In this document: positions 39,055 through 47,859 of the stretch, piece by piece
Position numbering within the stretch: position 1 is the stretch's first letter
How the letters are laid out: every line of letters starts with the position of its first letter
From: a virus
Reading direction: 5' to 3' (one strand)
IMG/VR virus record: IMGVR_UViG_3300046318_000439
Coordinates: 62,001 to 126,000 of that record
Length of the DNA stretch: 64,000 bases
The notes under the pieces: model-generated
The model's database searches: none
What the model was told of the DNA's origin: nothing
The model's input: only the letters and a program-made list of their open reading frames with translations
Position numbers and translations under genes: made by a program

Positions 39055-40286
39055 CATTTTTATTTAAAGAACCAAACGTCGATGCGTTTGGCAGACAAAT
39101 GGTTACTGTCCCATTTACACTTGGCGACTATAAACATCTATATGGTATTGATCCTAACTTCCTGGAGTATATTACTAATGGAGCGACGGTAGCATATCAA
39201 AGTAATAAAGCATGCGCACGTCTGACAACATCAAGCAACTCGGCAAGTCGCATCGTGCATCAGTCGAAGTTCTATCATCACTATATGCCTGGTAAGAGTC
39301 AGTTGATACTATCCAGCTTTAATTTTTACACAGCTGTTCCTAACGTAACCAAGCGAACAGGATACTTCGATGACAACAACGGCATATACTTTGAACAAAC
39401 AGGCGATGGTACGTTGAGCTTTGTTATCCGTAGCTACGTCAGTGGAAGTGTAGTAGAGACAAGAGTTCCGCAGTCTAGCTGGAATAGAAATAAGTGTAAT
39501 GGTGTTGGTCCAAACGCGTGGACAATTGATATCACGAAGACTCAATTAATATTCATTGATTTTCAGTGGCTAGGCGTTGGTCGTGTAAGAGTTGGTTTTG
39601 TCCATGATGGTGAGTATATTGTTGCTCATGTGTTTGATCATAGCAACGCGTTACCTACCGTTTATATGAGTACACCAAACTTACCAGTGCGTTGTGAAGT
39701 TGTCAATGTGGGAACAACGACTGGTGGATTTATCGATCAAATTTGTAGTACGGTAGTATCGGAAGGTGGCTATGTTGAAGCTGGTTCCGATTGGGCAGTC
39801 GCATCTCCCACACTAAGAACGCTTGCTGCCGGTGCCACATTGCCAATATTGGCAATACGTTTAAAGAATGCATATAAAACATATCCTAACCGAATGATTG
39901 CTAAGATGGGGCAAGTCAATATTTTATCTACAGGCGCTAACATTAAGTACCGTCTAATCAAATTACCAAATATATCACAATTAACTGTTGGTGGTAGTTG
40001 GGTGTCTGTCGATGATGATAGCGGTGTAGAATATATGGCTGGTGCAACTGCATTTACTGATGGGGATGAACATCTTAGTGGGTTTGTTGCTGCTAGCAGT
40101 CAAAACTTAATACAAACGCAAGGTGGTGCGCCTACGCCTAGTACACCATCATCAGCCAAGAAAAATTACATTGTTCAAAACTATGATAGTACAGATTCGG
40201 AAATATATGTACTGGTAGCAACTAATATACATGCCACCGATTCTACTACTGTTGGCGTATCAATGCAATGGCGTGAAATATATTAA
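39051..40286 (+). CDS. Virion structural/fibre-like protein
   Basis: 411 residues, beta-rich throughout. The segment QLIFIDFQWLGVGRVRVGFV and SRIVHQSKFYHHYMPGKSQL belong to a protein type found in many phage structural regions. A lectin-like or fibre role is likely but not shown by any motif. The pair 38173/39051 is probably late-expressed. Confidence 0.6.
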   Translation: MTFLFKEPNVDAFGRQMVTVPFTLGDYKHLYGIDPNFLEYITNGATVAYQSNKACARLTTSSNSASRIVHQSKFYHHYMPGKSQLILSSFNFYTAVPNVTKRTGYFDDNNGIYFEQTGDGTLSFVIRSYVSGSVVETRVPQSSWNRNKCNGVGPNAWTIDITKTQLIFIDFQWLGVGRVRVGFVHDGEYIVAHVFDHSNALPTVYMSTPNLPVRCEVVNVGTTTGGFIDQICSTVVSEGGYVEAGSDWAVASPTLRTLAAGATLPILAIRLKNAYKTYPNRMIAKMGQVNILSTGANIKYRLIKLPNISQLTVGGSWVSVDDDSGVEYMAGATAFTDGDEHLSGFVAASSQNLIQTQGGAPTPSTPSSAKKNYIVQNYDSTDSEIYVLVATNIHATDSTTVGVSMQWREIY

Positions 40287-40381
40287 ATAGGAATAAATAT
40301 ACAGATATCACACAAATACACACCTTAGGACCGTTATCTTACAAGTGTGTAAAAAGGAGGCCCCTGCCTACTACATCGCTT

Positions 40382-41506
40382 ATGCGAGGACACAAGTGGG
40401 GAACTAATAAACTTATAAATATGACCATGGACATCGAAACTAGACGTAAAATCTCTCGCTCAATGAAGGGCAAATCAAACTTTGAAGGTAAGAGACATTC
40501 TCACGCCACAAAGCTTCAGATCGGTTTCTCTCAAGAGGGGCACCGTAATGTTAAGGACCACAAGTGGGTTACTGACAAAGAAACAGGCGAGGAAAGCCGC
40601 GTAAAAGGCAATAAACCAAAAGGTACTCGTTGGGGCCGTAGTAGAAGGTCATTCAACGAGATGGTAAACGATCCATGTTGGAAAACACATAAGATGGTTG
40701 GGATGAAGAAAAAGAACGGTAAAATGGTACCAAATTGCGTACCGGAAAGCACACAAATGGCAGAACAAGATAACAAGAAATGGAAAACAAAAACTCCTTG
40801 GATGAAATCTAAAGAGGCTGTTACAGATAAATCTGGTGCTGTTCACACTCCAATGTCTCGTGCCCGTAACTTAGCTCGCATGGCTCTCAAATCAAAGAAA
40901 CAAAGAGAAGAAGTAAAAGAAGCGTCAATTTTTTCTTCTTCTATGGCTGGTCGTGGTCAGACTGGTATGGTAGGAAAGAAACCTAATGCTTCAGATATGC
41001 CTTCTTATGGAACATACAATGTCACTGTCAAACATGAAGGTGGCGAAAAGACATATAAGCTAAAGGCAATGAAGGATCATAAGCATGCCGTTAACGTAGC
41101 TTCTAAACTACACGCTAAAGACAATCCTGGCCAGAAGATCAAAGATGTATCACACATTAAAGAAGATACAGCCGTAAACGAAGTATCTAAGCAATTGATG
41201 GGCCGCTACATTGAAAAGGCTGCTACATCTATGTCAACAGCTGCATTCGGACAAGGTCAAGCATCTGCATCACGCCGTCCTCCATCAGAGAAAGATCAGA
41301 AGACAGGTTCGAAGCGTATGGCTGGCATTGCTAGAGCAACATCAAAACTTACTAAAGAAGAAACTTTAGAAGAAGCAAAGGCAACATATTGCGGTCGTTG
41401 TGGTACAACTCACGTTGCTCCTAAGTTTGGCGGCAAGTGTCCTGCTCTTAAAGAAAGCATGAGTCCAGTGACAAAGCGCGTATGTGCTCTTCTATCTAAA
41501 AAATAA
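40382..41506 (+). CDS. Basic protein with NUMOD-type head and head-protein-like body
   Basis: 374 residues. N-terminus: ETRRKISRSMKGKSNFEGKR, a NUMOD3-like motif shared with the next gene. The middle (KTHKMVGMKKKNGKMVPNCV, KSKEAVTDKSGAVHTPMSRA) and SKQLMGRYIEKAATSMSTAA recall internal head or scaffold-associated proteins of T4-like phages. The C-terminus has a zinc-knuckle-like CGRCGTTHVAPKFGGKCPAL. The start is uncertain: AGGAGG is 21 bases before ATG 40382, and TATAAATA at 40414 overlaps a later ATG. Confidence 0.6.
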   Translation: MRGHKWGTNKLINMTMDIETRRKISRSMKGKSNFEGKRHSHATKLQIGFSQEGHRNVKDHKWVTDKETGEESRVKGNKPKGTRWGRSRRSFNEMVNDPCWKTHKMVGMKKKNGKMVPNCVPESTQMAEQDNKKWKTKTPWMKSKEAVTDKSGAVHTPMSRARNLARMALKSKKQREEVKEASIFSSSMAGRGQTGMVGKKPNASDMPSYGTYNVTVKHEGGEKTYKLKAMKDHKHAVNVASKLHAKDNPGQKIKDVSHIKEDTAVNEVSKQLMGRYIEKAATSMSTAAFGQGQASASRRPPSEKDQKTGSKRMAGIARATSKLTKEETLEEAKATYCGRCGTTHVAPKFGGKCPALKESMSPVTKRVCALLSKK

Positions 41507-41512
41507 AGAGTA

Positions 41513-42043
41513 ATGTATAGGATATTTCTACAATCTAAGAAACTCATTGTAGTTGAAGCAACAGAAAAAGAGTTTAGACAGAAGTATCCTGGCTCATACG
41601 AACTTATCCAATCAATCGCTGAGTACGACAACCTTGATAAGGTGATCGAGCGTTTAAAGAAGGATTATCGCGTTTCAGAAGTAATCAAAGATTATGCTGA
41701 ATTGAAACGCTGGGGTTGGAAATATTTCACAGAAGAAGTAAGACGTCGATGGCTCCAAGCTAAAATAGGAAAGCCACGACCAGCTGCATCCAATGCTAAG
41801 GTTTCAGCTAAGATGAAAGGTAAGTCTAACTTCGAAGGCCGTCGTCATGCTAAGATGACTAAGATTGTAATAGCATCAAGACGATATGGCAAGGCTACCA
41901 TTAAAGGACAAAAGTGGTGCCATCATCCTGAATCAGGAAAAGAGCTACGCTGCTTCTACGAAGACCTACCAATCGGATTTGTTTGGGGTAGAAGTCCAGA
42001 AATTAGAGACTATCTAAGACCAGCTAAACGCAACAGCAATTAA
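41513..42043 (+). CDS. NUMOD3-bearing protein, paralogous to the end of its neighbour's head
   Basis: 176 residues. The C-terminal half (SAKMKGKSNFEGRRHAKMTK, KGQKWCHHPESGKELRCFYE, GFVWGRSPE) aligns by eye with residues ~28-85 of the 40382 protein. The N-terminal half is a charged helical region. No nuclease motif is seen, so this may be a DNA-binding remnant of a homing gene. Confidence 0.65.
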   Translation: MYRIFLQSKKLIVVEATEKEFRQKYPGSYELIQSIAEYDNLDKVIERLKKDYRVSEVIKDYAELKRWGWKYFTEEVRRRWLQAKIGKPRPAASNAKVSAKMKGKSNFEGRRHAKMTKIVIASRRYGKATIKGQKWCHHPESGKELRCFYEDLPIGFVWGRSPEIRDYLRPAKRNSN

Positions 42044-42486
42044 TAAGGCCAAGTGCCTTTCGGGGAATCTTCTTCTTCCTCTTCTTCTATTTCTTCGAGA
42101 AGCTCAATTTCTAATGGACCGATGAAGGTAGTTTCTGTGTCCCATTGACTCCAATCAAGTTCCTCAATGCCCTCATATCCATTTTCGTCCCACGCAGCTT
42201 CAAACTGCTCTTTCTCTTCATCGGTGACGTTATCTGAGTAATTGAACCACAACGCAACGCCGTCATCGAACCCTTGATCTTCTATTGAGTAGTCCGACAC
42301 TAAAAGGCCATTCGGATTTGTTGGGTCGATCTCATCCTTTTCAACACCACTTATGATAACATACCCCCAGCGCCACCACTGCTCCATTGTAACTCTTTGT
42401 GTTACGCCATTTACTACTCGTTCGAATATTTCTTCTTGACAAATAGACTTTTTATCTTGTGTTGAGATCTTATAGACGCAGCTCAT
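42040..42486 (-). CDS. Acidic conserved phage protein, 148 residues
   Basis: Begins MSCVYKISTQDKKSICQEEI and ends in a long acidic run. Middle: YSIEDQGFDDGVALWFNYSD. Very acidic overall, suggesting binding to a basic protein. Converges with the 41513 gene (four-base overlap). Function unknown. Confidence 0.7.
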   Translation of the reverse strand: MSCVYKISTQDKKSICQEEIFERVVNGVTQRVTMEQWWRWGYVIISGVEKDEIDPTNPNGLLVSDYSIEDQGFDDGVALWFNYSDNVTDEEKEQFEAAWDENGYEGIEELDWSQWDTETTFIGPLEIELLEEIEEEEEEDSPKGTWPY

Positions 42487-42488
42487 GT

Positions 42489-42626
42489 TTACTCCATATA
42501 TTCAAAGAACGTGTTACAGACTTCTCTACCTTTATTGAAACAGTAGGCAATAAAGTTCCAAAAGAACCCTAACACTAGGAAAGGAATCGCTAATGTAAAA
42601 CTAATGGCAATGGCTATATTTTTCAT
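42489..42626 (-). CDS. Small membrane protein, 45 residues
   Basis: MKNIAIAISFTLAIPFLVLG, FFWNFIAYCFNKGREVC. Single hydrophobic stretch. Starts in an ATGA overlap with the MazG-like gene. Not recognised. Confidence 0.65.
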   Translation of the reverse strand: MKNIAIAISFTLAIPFLVLGFFWNFIAYCFNKGREVCNTFFEYME

Positions 42627-42907
42627 TCTTCACTTTCAATAATTAAGTTAGAGTACTTTTTAAGTTTGTTGCGTTTCTGCTCAACGAACCGCTCAATGCG
42701 AGTAAAAGAAATATGGTCATGTTGATGTAGTAGCTCAATCATACACATGAAGTCACCAATCTCTTTTTCTAGGTGAGCCATATTGTCATGAACACCAAAC
42801 CGAATACACTTACTTGCTTCTTGGATCACCTCAGCAGCTTCTTCCATAAGAACTGTTAGCAGCTCATGATCGTAGGGCATCTTAGAGATTTGTACTTCAG
42901 TTGTCAT
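42623..42907 (-). CDS. MazG-like nucleotide pyrophosphohydrolase
   Basis: 94 residues, all helical. LTVLMEEAAEVIQEASKCIR has the metal-binding EExxE motif and HLEKEIGDFMCMIELLHQHD the second ExxD. Phage MazG proteins hydrolyse (d)NTPs or lower host alarmone levels. Four-base overlap with the AAA gene. Confidence 0.8.
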   Translation of the reverse strand: MTTEVQISKMPYDHELLTVLMEEAAEVIQEASKCIRFGVHDNMAHLEKEIGDFMCMIELLHQHDHISFTRIERFVEQKRNKLKKYSNLIIESEE

Positions 42908-44058
42908 ACGAAACCAACCTTTCTACCAATTGTTTTTGTTTCATGTTTTTGAACATCACCATTAAATATTTCAGCAAGCGTCCATTTATCTTTTGTAGCA
43001 ATGGTACGTCCAGCTTTCTTAGCTACTACCTCTGCCTCATCTTGCGTTAGCGTATCGAAGTGAAGAATATCGAAGCAGCGGCCAGGACGAACAAGAGCAG
43101 AATCAACATCTCTAATAGATGGTAAGTTTGTAGAGAAGATTAACTTCTTACCTTTAGTAGTTACGAGGCCATCACCAACGTTAAGGAAGCGATGCATCAT
43201 TGAGTTGCCTTCGCTTCTAGCCTTTAGGAACGTATCAGCATCTTCCATCACCATCACGTTAGTATCATTCTCAATAAACTGAGCAAACACATAATCCTTT
43301 TCTAGGATTGCAGCATCATATGTTACAATAGCACTTGACTTAGTGTGTTGTAGGAATCCACGAATGAATGTAGTCTTACCAGTTCCTGGTGGACCAATCA
43401 ACAACAAAATAGAAGCATCCGATTCTAAGAAACGATCGTAGAAATCTTCTACTGCCTCACCCTTAAGGAATGGATACATCTCTGTAGAGGGTGTACGGTC
43501 AGTACGTAAAGGAACGTTCACTGATTGACCATCAGTCGAATACATCCATTCAACATAAGATTCTGCAATCTCAAACTTGCCACCAACGATATCCATGAAT
43601 GCATCGATCTCATCTTGTGTGCCATATACCTTAACATCGATTGCATTAGCATTTAATGAAGCATCAATCCATGAGTTATCTTCTTGATTAATGATCAGCA
43701 TTCCGTTGGAAGAGTAATGAATGATTTTGTATTTCATGTCATCAGTACTAAATCTATTCTTAACATACTCACTCCAACCTTGGCGTGTTGCTAATAGTGT
43801 AGCTTCTTCTAATAACGTATTCTTATCTTGACGATTGAAAAGCAACCGCGTCGTCATATGATCAGATACATCTGATGATGCTAGAAAGAATTCGTTGTTT
43901 GTTGTACTCATTGGTGTTTCTCTATATGGATAGCGTTTATTAAATCTGTTAACCGTCACTCGGCGTACAAGCGATGTCGTATTTGAAGCTCTAGAAGCTC
44001 GTTTTAGTTTTCTAATTTGAGCTGGCGTGAAGCCCATCTCTCTAAGAAACTTACTCAT
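42904..44058 (-). CDS. AAA+ ATPase
   Basis: 384 residues. Walker A: LLLIGPPGTGKTTFIRGFLQ; Walker B: VMVMEDADTFLKAR; sensor-like KLIFSTNLPS and an arginine-rich SALVRPGRCFDI. The first ~50 residues are basic and could precede the true start at MSTTNNEFF (residue 50). Central region resembles moderately conserved AAA proteins of T4-like phages. Likely a remodelling factor; target unknown. Confidence 0.8.
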   Translation of the reverse strand: MSKFLREMGFTPAQIRKLKRASRASNTTSLVRRVTVNRFNKRYPYRETPMSTTNNEFFLASSDVSDHMTTRLLFNRQDKNTLLEEATLLATRQGWSEYVKNRFSTDDMKYKIIHYSSNGMLIINQEDNSWIDASLNANAIDVKVYGTQDEIDAFMDIVGGKFEIAESYVEWMYSTDGQSVNVPLRTDRTPSTEMYPFLKGEAVEDFYDRFLESDASILLLIGPPGTGKTTFIRGFLQHTKSSAIVTYDAAILEKDYVFAQFIENDTNVMVMEDADTFLKARSEGNSMMHRFLNVGDGLVTTKGKKLIFSTNLPSIRDVDSALVRPGRCFDILHFDTLTQDEAEVVAKKAGRTIATKDKWTLAEIFNGDVQKHETKTIGRKVGFV

Positions 44059-44215
44059 CTGTGTCTACTTCTGTATATTCTTTTTCAATTTCTATACGTA
44101 ACAAGTTTTCATAATCTTCTAAGAGATCATAATCAGAGTAGTCCTCGTACTGCTCGGCCTTTGCTCCGCCAAGGCCTCTGATACGATCTACTATTTGTTG
44201 TCTTAGCGGTTTCAT
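44051..44215 (-). CDS. Acidic hypothetical protein, 54 residues
   Basis: MKPLRQQIVDRIRGLGGAKA then an acidic helix. The stop is five bases past the ATPase ATG (8-base overlap). Not recognised. Confidence 0.65.
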   Translation of the reverse strand: MKPLRQQIVDRIRGLGGAKAEQYEDYSDYDLLEDYENLLRIEIEKEYTEVDTDE

Positions 44216-44370
44216 TATTTTGCCAGTTGTTGTGTGAATAATATCATAATGATGATTATAAAGCAGGTACTAAAATAAATCCACTCTGATGAACTAAACT
44301 TTGAATTATTTTTACCACAAGTACATGGATCTCGTCCTTGTCTGCAATTGCAATCTTTACAATTGTTCAT
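44215..44370 (-). CDS. Cys-rich small membrane protein, 51 residues
   Basis: MNNCKDCNCRQGRDPCTCGK carries six Cys in a short head, then a membrane segment (WIYFSTCFIIIIMILF). The head probably binds zinc or Fe. TAATG coupling to the next gene. Directly downstream of DNA ligase. Confidence 0.65.
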   Translation of the reverse strand: MNNCKDCNCRQGRDPCTCGKNNSKFSSSEWIYFSTCFIIIIMILFTQQLAK

Positions 44371-44371
44371 A

Positions 44372-45697
44372 TTAGCCTTTCAGTTTATCTAGTGTGTCAG
44401 CAGTATCCTTATCTTCACGCACTTCTAAAAAGATAGGAAGGAATAACGACTTAGTATCTTTTGTTTTATCATCAACAATAGCATTGTACTTCACTGTAAT
44501 AACTTTACCAACGACATCTGGAGTAATGTTATCACGATCAGCATCAGTAAGACCTGAGCCAACACCAACCTTTAACTTACCACATGCAGACTCAAGCTGC
44601 AGAGCTCCTAAACGTCCAGCATTCTTACCAGTACCTTCCTCCCAAGCTGTACAGATAAGGTCACACTCATACTCACCTTTGAATTTAATCTGATGCTTAG
44701 CACGTTTGTCTTCCCAAATACCATCACGAGTCTTTAGGATAATGCCTTCTTGTCCTTCGCCTAGGAACTTCTCAAACAACGCTTGCGCTTCTTCTTTGTC
44801 CTTAACCTCTTTATGCCACACCAAAGATGCTAAGTATCCAACACCTGACTTCTCTTTCATATCAGATAATGCATTACTTAACTTCGCAATACGAATGGAG
44901 TATGGTTCATCAAACTTACCTTCTGCAAAGTTTTCTAATGGAATAGCATCCCAAAGAGTAGCACGAACATCCAAGGCCTCATCGCCTGACATTGTACCCT
45001 TCACTGCTTTATTGAGAATACCATTACCAGTCTTACGATCGAGTGGCTTACTACCAGAGATGTCTACGACAAGCAGCTCACCATCAAACACCATATCGCA
45101 CCCCCAGAATCTAGCCATGTGAATAAATGGAGCTCCAATAAGGGTGGATGGAATGTCGATCAACTTACCATTACGACTGCGGAACTCACACTTACCGTTT
45201 TTAACGATAGCATTGAATCGCATTCCATCCATCTTTACTTGCACAAATGCAGGCCACTTCACCTTCTGTACAAGTTTATCTTCATAAGCGCTAGCCAACA
45301 TACACGGATACTCTGGAATCAAACCAGGCCACACCTTATTAACTGTTGACTCAGATACTCCACACTTCAGATCTTTCTCAATGATGCGCTCGATTACTCT
45401 TGCTTTATCTGTTGGCAGATTGCAAAGGATATTCCTCAGGTGTTCGATGGCAGCATTGCCAGTCAACGTTCGACCAGATAGTACTGACAATTGGTCCATT
45501 GCCTCTGTTAGGCTGATATCGACGTTGTCTATTTGTTTGTACTCAGGAATCTTTCGGATGAAGAATTGAGTGTATGGGTCTAATGCAAGAAAGATTGCTC
45601 GCTTGAGTACCTCATTGTTTTGATGTTGTTTGAGGTAATCAATTTTAAAATTACGACCATTATCACTAGCGAGAGTTTCAAATATTTGATTAATCAT
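44372..45697 (-). CDS. 30: ATP-dependent DNA ligase gp30
   Basis: 441 residues (T4 gp30 is 487). Active-site motif I: FVQVKMDGMRFNAIV, with the adenylated Lys; motif III region FDGELLVVD; motif V EGIILKTRDG and IKFK. Seals Okazaki fragment nicks and repairs. Overlaps the next upstream gene by eight bases. Confidence 0.95.
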   Translation of the reverse strand: MINQIFETLASDNGRNFKIDYLKQHQNNEVLKRAIFLALDPYTQFFIRKIPEYKQIDNVDISLTEAMDQLSVLSGRTLTGNAAIEHLRNILCNLPTDKARVIERIIEKDLKCGVSESTVNKVWPGLIPEYPCMLASAYEDKLVQKVKWPAFVQVKMDGMRFNAIVKNGKCEFRSRNGKLIDIPSTLIGAPFIHMARFWGCDMVFDGELLVVDISGSKPLDRKTGNGILNKAVKGTMSGDEALDVRATLWDAIPLENFAEGKFDEPYSIRIAKLSNALSDMKEKSGVGYLASLVWHKEVKDKEEAQALFEKFLGEGQEGIILKTRDGIWEDKRAKHQIKFKGEYECDLICTAWEEGTGKNAGRLGALQLESACGKLKVGVGSGLTDADRDNITPDVVGKVITVKYNAIVDDKTKDTKSLFLPIFLEVREDKDTADTLDKLKG

Positions 45698-46043
45698 TGC
45701 GTCTCATCTTCGAAATATCAACAGCAGCTTCTTCGCTGAAAATAGGAACCAGGTTTGATTTGTGCATTGTACCAATGCCAATAACTTTACTGCCAGTGTA
45801 TACATTAGCACTTGGCTTAGTAGCAGTCATACCGCCACTATCAACCGATTGAATAGTTTTAAAGTCCATTGAACCTGGACGTACAAACTTAGGTGTAGGA
45901 GTATAAGTCTTAACTATTTCATATGTCTTAGCTTTATTCTCAACTAAGCCATACTTTGCCTTATACTCTTCCCAAGCATCCTTTTGCTTCTCGCGTTGTT
46001 TACGAGTAGTCTTTGATTTAGTACTGAATTGAATAACAGCCAT
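45690..46043 (-). CDS. Hypothetical protein, 117 residues
   Basis: Start at ATG 46043 behind GGAG; a GTG one codon earlier is less likely. Basic, low-complexity head (QFSTKSKTTRKQREKQKDAW), then a Ser/Thr/Lys body with YTPTPKFVRPGSMDFKT. Not recognised. Confidence 0.7.
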   Translation of the reverse strand: MAVIQFSTKSKTTRKQREKQKDAWEEYKAKYGLVENKAKTYEIVKTYTPTPKFVRPGSMDFKTIQSVDSGGMTATKPSANVYTGSKVIGIGTMHKSNLVPIFSEEAAVDISKMRRND

Positions 46044-46066
46044 CACTTTTCTCCATAATATAATAC

Positions 46067-46095
46067 ATTATCCCTTTTTATGAGAAAAATGTCAA
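46067..46095 (-). promoter_or_regulatory. Early promoter of the repeated family
   Basis: Minus strand: TTGACA, 17 bp (starts TTTTTCTC, ends GG), GATAAT. Drives the ligase unit. Confidence 0.8.
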
Positions 46096-46096
46096 C

Positions 46097-46330
46097 TCAA
46101 TCGTGGTAGAATTTTCGCTGTACTCCAAGCACATGGTGAGTTATTTTGTCCTGAATCATGTCAGGTACCGTAAGATATGGCCACTCTAACACAAAAGGAC
46201 AAACGAAACTTTTCCAGCTCTTATGCTGCAAGAAGTGCTTATATTCTTCTCTGTCCTTTTTCTTAGACGGATCAAAGCGACGCTTGACATTAACAGCTTG
46301 ATGCCATTCAAATAAACGTGTACTATACAT
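46097..46330 (-). CDS. Hypothetical protein, 77 residues
   Basis: YSTRLFEWHQAVNVKRRFDP, EWPYLTVPDMIQDKITHHVL. Aromatic-rich soluble protein. Ends at the 46067 promoter. Not recognised. Confidence 0.7.
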   Translation of the reverse strand: MYSTRLFEWHQAVNVKRRFDPSKKKDREEYKHFLQHKSWKSFVCPFVLEWPYLTVPDMIQDKITHHVLGVQRKFYHD

Positions 46331-46497
46331 TATTGTATTGTCCTTTTCGCAGTTTGATAGTTGAGTTTATAAGCTACAGCATCCATCACTAATGCTTTAA
46401 GCTCAACTACCTCTTCAAAGGTCAAATAGTCTTCCGACAAATCGCCTCGAAGTACTAATTTCATACGTTCTTCTTTGGTTAGTTTATGTGTGTTCAT
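46330..46497 (-). CDS. Hypothetical protein, 55 residues
   Basis: MNTHKLTKEERMKLVLRGDL, helical (LTFEEVVELKALVMDAVAYK). TAATG coupling downstream. Its ATG lies in one arm of a perfect 11-bp hairpin (46494-46533), which could control its translation. Confidence 0.65.
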   Translation of the reverse strand: MNTHKLTKEERMKLVLRGDLSEDYLTFEEVVELKALVMDAVAYKLNYQTAKRTIQ

Positions 46498-46533
46498 AGG
46501 TCTGCTATCTAAAATTAAAGAACAGACCTATGA
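46494..46533 (-). promoter_or_regulatory. Hairpin covering the 46497 start codon
   Basis: TCATAGGTCTG (46533-46523 read on the minus strand) and CAGACCTATGA (46504-46494) are perfect complements around an 18-base loop. The downstream arm contains the ATG. In RNA this would hide the start; a translational operator is possible. Confidence 0.6.
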
Positions 46534-46566
46534 AGCCCAAGAGGGCAACATAGGGATTGATGATGC

Positions 46567-47049
46567 TTACTTAAATACGCGAGACACATAATAGTACGCG
46601 TTGGCGAATGTAATACCAAGTTCTACCTGGATCAGTTTAGCTACATCACTAGCCTTCTTATCGCGATTAGCTTCAAAGATTTCTAATGCACGTGCCTTCT
46701 TATCATTTACTGGCTTTGCTGCTGCTTCCATTTCACTCTCCTTCATAACAAACATATATGGGTGTTTAATCTTCATAACATACAATTTTTCTTGAGCAAT
46801 CAATAGAGCTGCTTCAGGATTGTAGTCTAGTTTGTTGATGATCGCTTGCTCCATCAATGCTTTCGCGATGATAGTAGCATCTACGGTACCTACAACAAAC
46901 TTACCACCAAGTTGTTTGATTATTTGATTAGACATTGCTGATGGATCTGGCGCATCAGTAATACGGTCTCCTACTTTCTGGACCGCACGGATCACAGAAG
47001 CATTAGGGTCAATGTCATACTTTTTGAACACAGACTGAACATCCATCAT
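46567..47049 (-). CDS. Hypothetical protein with C-terminal helical module
   Basis: 160 residues. MDVQSVFKKYDIDPNASVIR, then ALMEQAIINKLDYNPEAALL. The end (KARALEIFEANRDKKASDVA, FANAYYYVSRVF) resembles the C-terminus of the 24414 protein, suggesting a shared DNA-binding-like module. First gene behind the 47082 promoter. Confidence 0.7.
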   Translation of the reverse strand: MMDVQSVFKKYDIDPNASVIRAVQKVGDRITDAPDPSAMSNQIIKQLGGKFVVGTVDATIIAKALMEQAIINKLDYNPEAALLIAQEKLYVMKIKHPYMFVMKESEMEAAAKPVNDKKARALEIFEANRDKKASDVAKLIQVELGITFANAYYYVSRVFK

Positions 47050-47081
47050 TTTTACATCCTTTATCAGTTAAGGTATAGCCT

Positions 47082-47110
47082 ATTATATACAGTTTTTGAC
47101 CGGAAGTCAA
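47082..47110 (-). promoter_or_regulatory. Sigma70-like promoter
   Basis: Minus strand: TTGACT, 17 bp, TATAAT (consensus -10). Confidence 0.75.
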
Positions 47111-47130
47111 CAGGCTATAACTATCTGATT

Positions 47131-47859
47131 TTAAACGTTTAATTCAGGATTTTCACGGGGATAATCAGCAGGGCTGGGAAGCGTATATAATTCATGGTAC
47201 CGCGCAAAAAGGTCTCTTGCCTTTTGACGGTAATCTGCTGTTTTCTTAACGAAAAGTTGATGCTTACTTTCACCACCTTCAACTGCAACAATGATTGCTA
47301 ACTGAGGAATGTGTAATGGTTTGATATCCTTATACATCTCTTCAATCATAATTGCATATACTGTCGATTGGATAAAGTAATCCTCAATCCAACCTTCTTT
47401 CTTGTTCTTGCTTGCTGTCTTAAAGTCAGCAATTGTATTCACACCTTGAAATCTACAGAACACATCAGTACGACCAGCTGTCTTTAGCTCATGTGAAAAT
47501 AATGCCATTTCATTTCCATAAACAATCTCAATGTTCTCATCGATTACAGGCTTTATATTCTTGAACAACTCTACAGCTATAGGCATGCTCTTACCAATAT
47601 AGTTTTCTTTATTACGGAGGTAATCCTCGCAGATTTGATGCATTTCTGTACCGCGATCTGTTGCTCGCTTTGAAATACGATTAGCTTCTGCTAAACCAAC
47701 TCTTTTTCTCCACTCGATTAAGAATGTTTGATCCTTCATTGCTGAAAGAACAGTAGTCACTGATGGGTAAAGCGCTCCGTCAGGAGTACGATAGTAGCGC
47801 TTCCCATCAATATAAGTTGAATCTAAATCAATTACCGGAAGTTCTTGTATTTCGAACAT
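47131..47859 (-). CDS. PD-(D/E)XK exonuclease (RecB/Cas4-like fold)
   Basis: 242 residues from ATG 47859 (MFEIQELPVIDLDST). Nuclease core: RATDRGTEMHQICEDYL with the first His, TAGRTDVFCRFQGVNTIADF with Asp, then FKTASKNK for the catalytic Lys, and YFIQSTVYAIMIEE. Such proteins in T4-like marine phages process DNA ends. It overlaps the PhoH-like gene by 32 bases. Confidence 0.82.
   Translation of the reverse strand: MFEIQELPVIDLDSTYIDGKRYYRTPDGALYPSVTTVLSAMKDQTFLIEWRKRVGLAEANRISKRATDRGTEMHQICEDYLRNKENYIGKSMPIAVELFKNIKPVIDENIEIVYGNEMALFSHELKTAGRTDVFCRFQGVNTIADFKTASKNKKEGWIEDYFIQSTVYAIMIEEMYKDIKPLHIPQLAIIVAVEGGESKHQLFVKKTADYRQKARDLFARYHELYTLPSPADYPRENPELNV

Noticed and set aside
40414-40421. 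TATAAATA as late promoter for the 40382 gene
   Set aside because: It overlaps the ATG at 40421 and would start transcription inside the gene; no suitable later start with a ribosome site was found.
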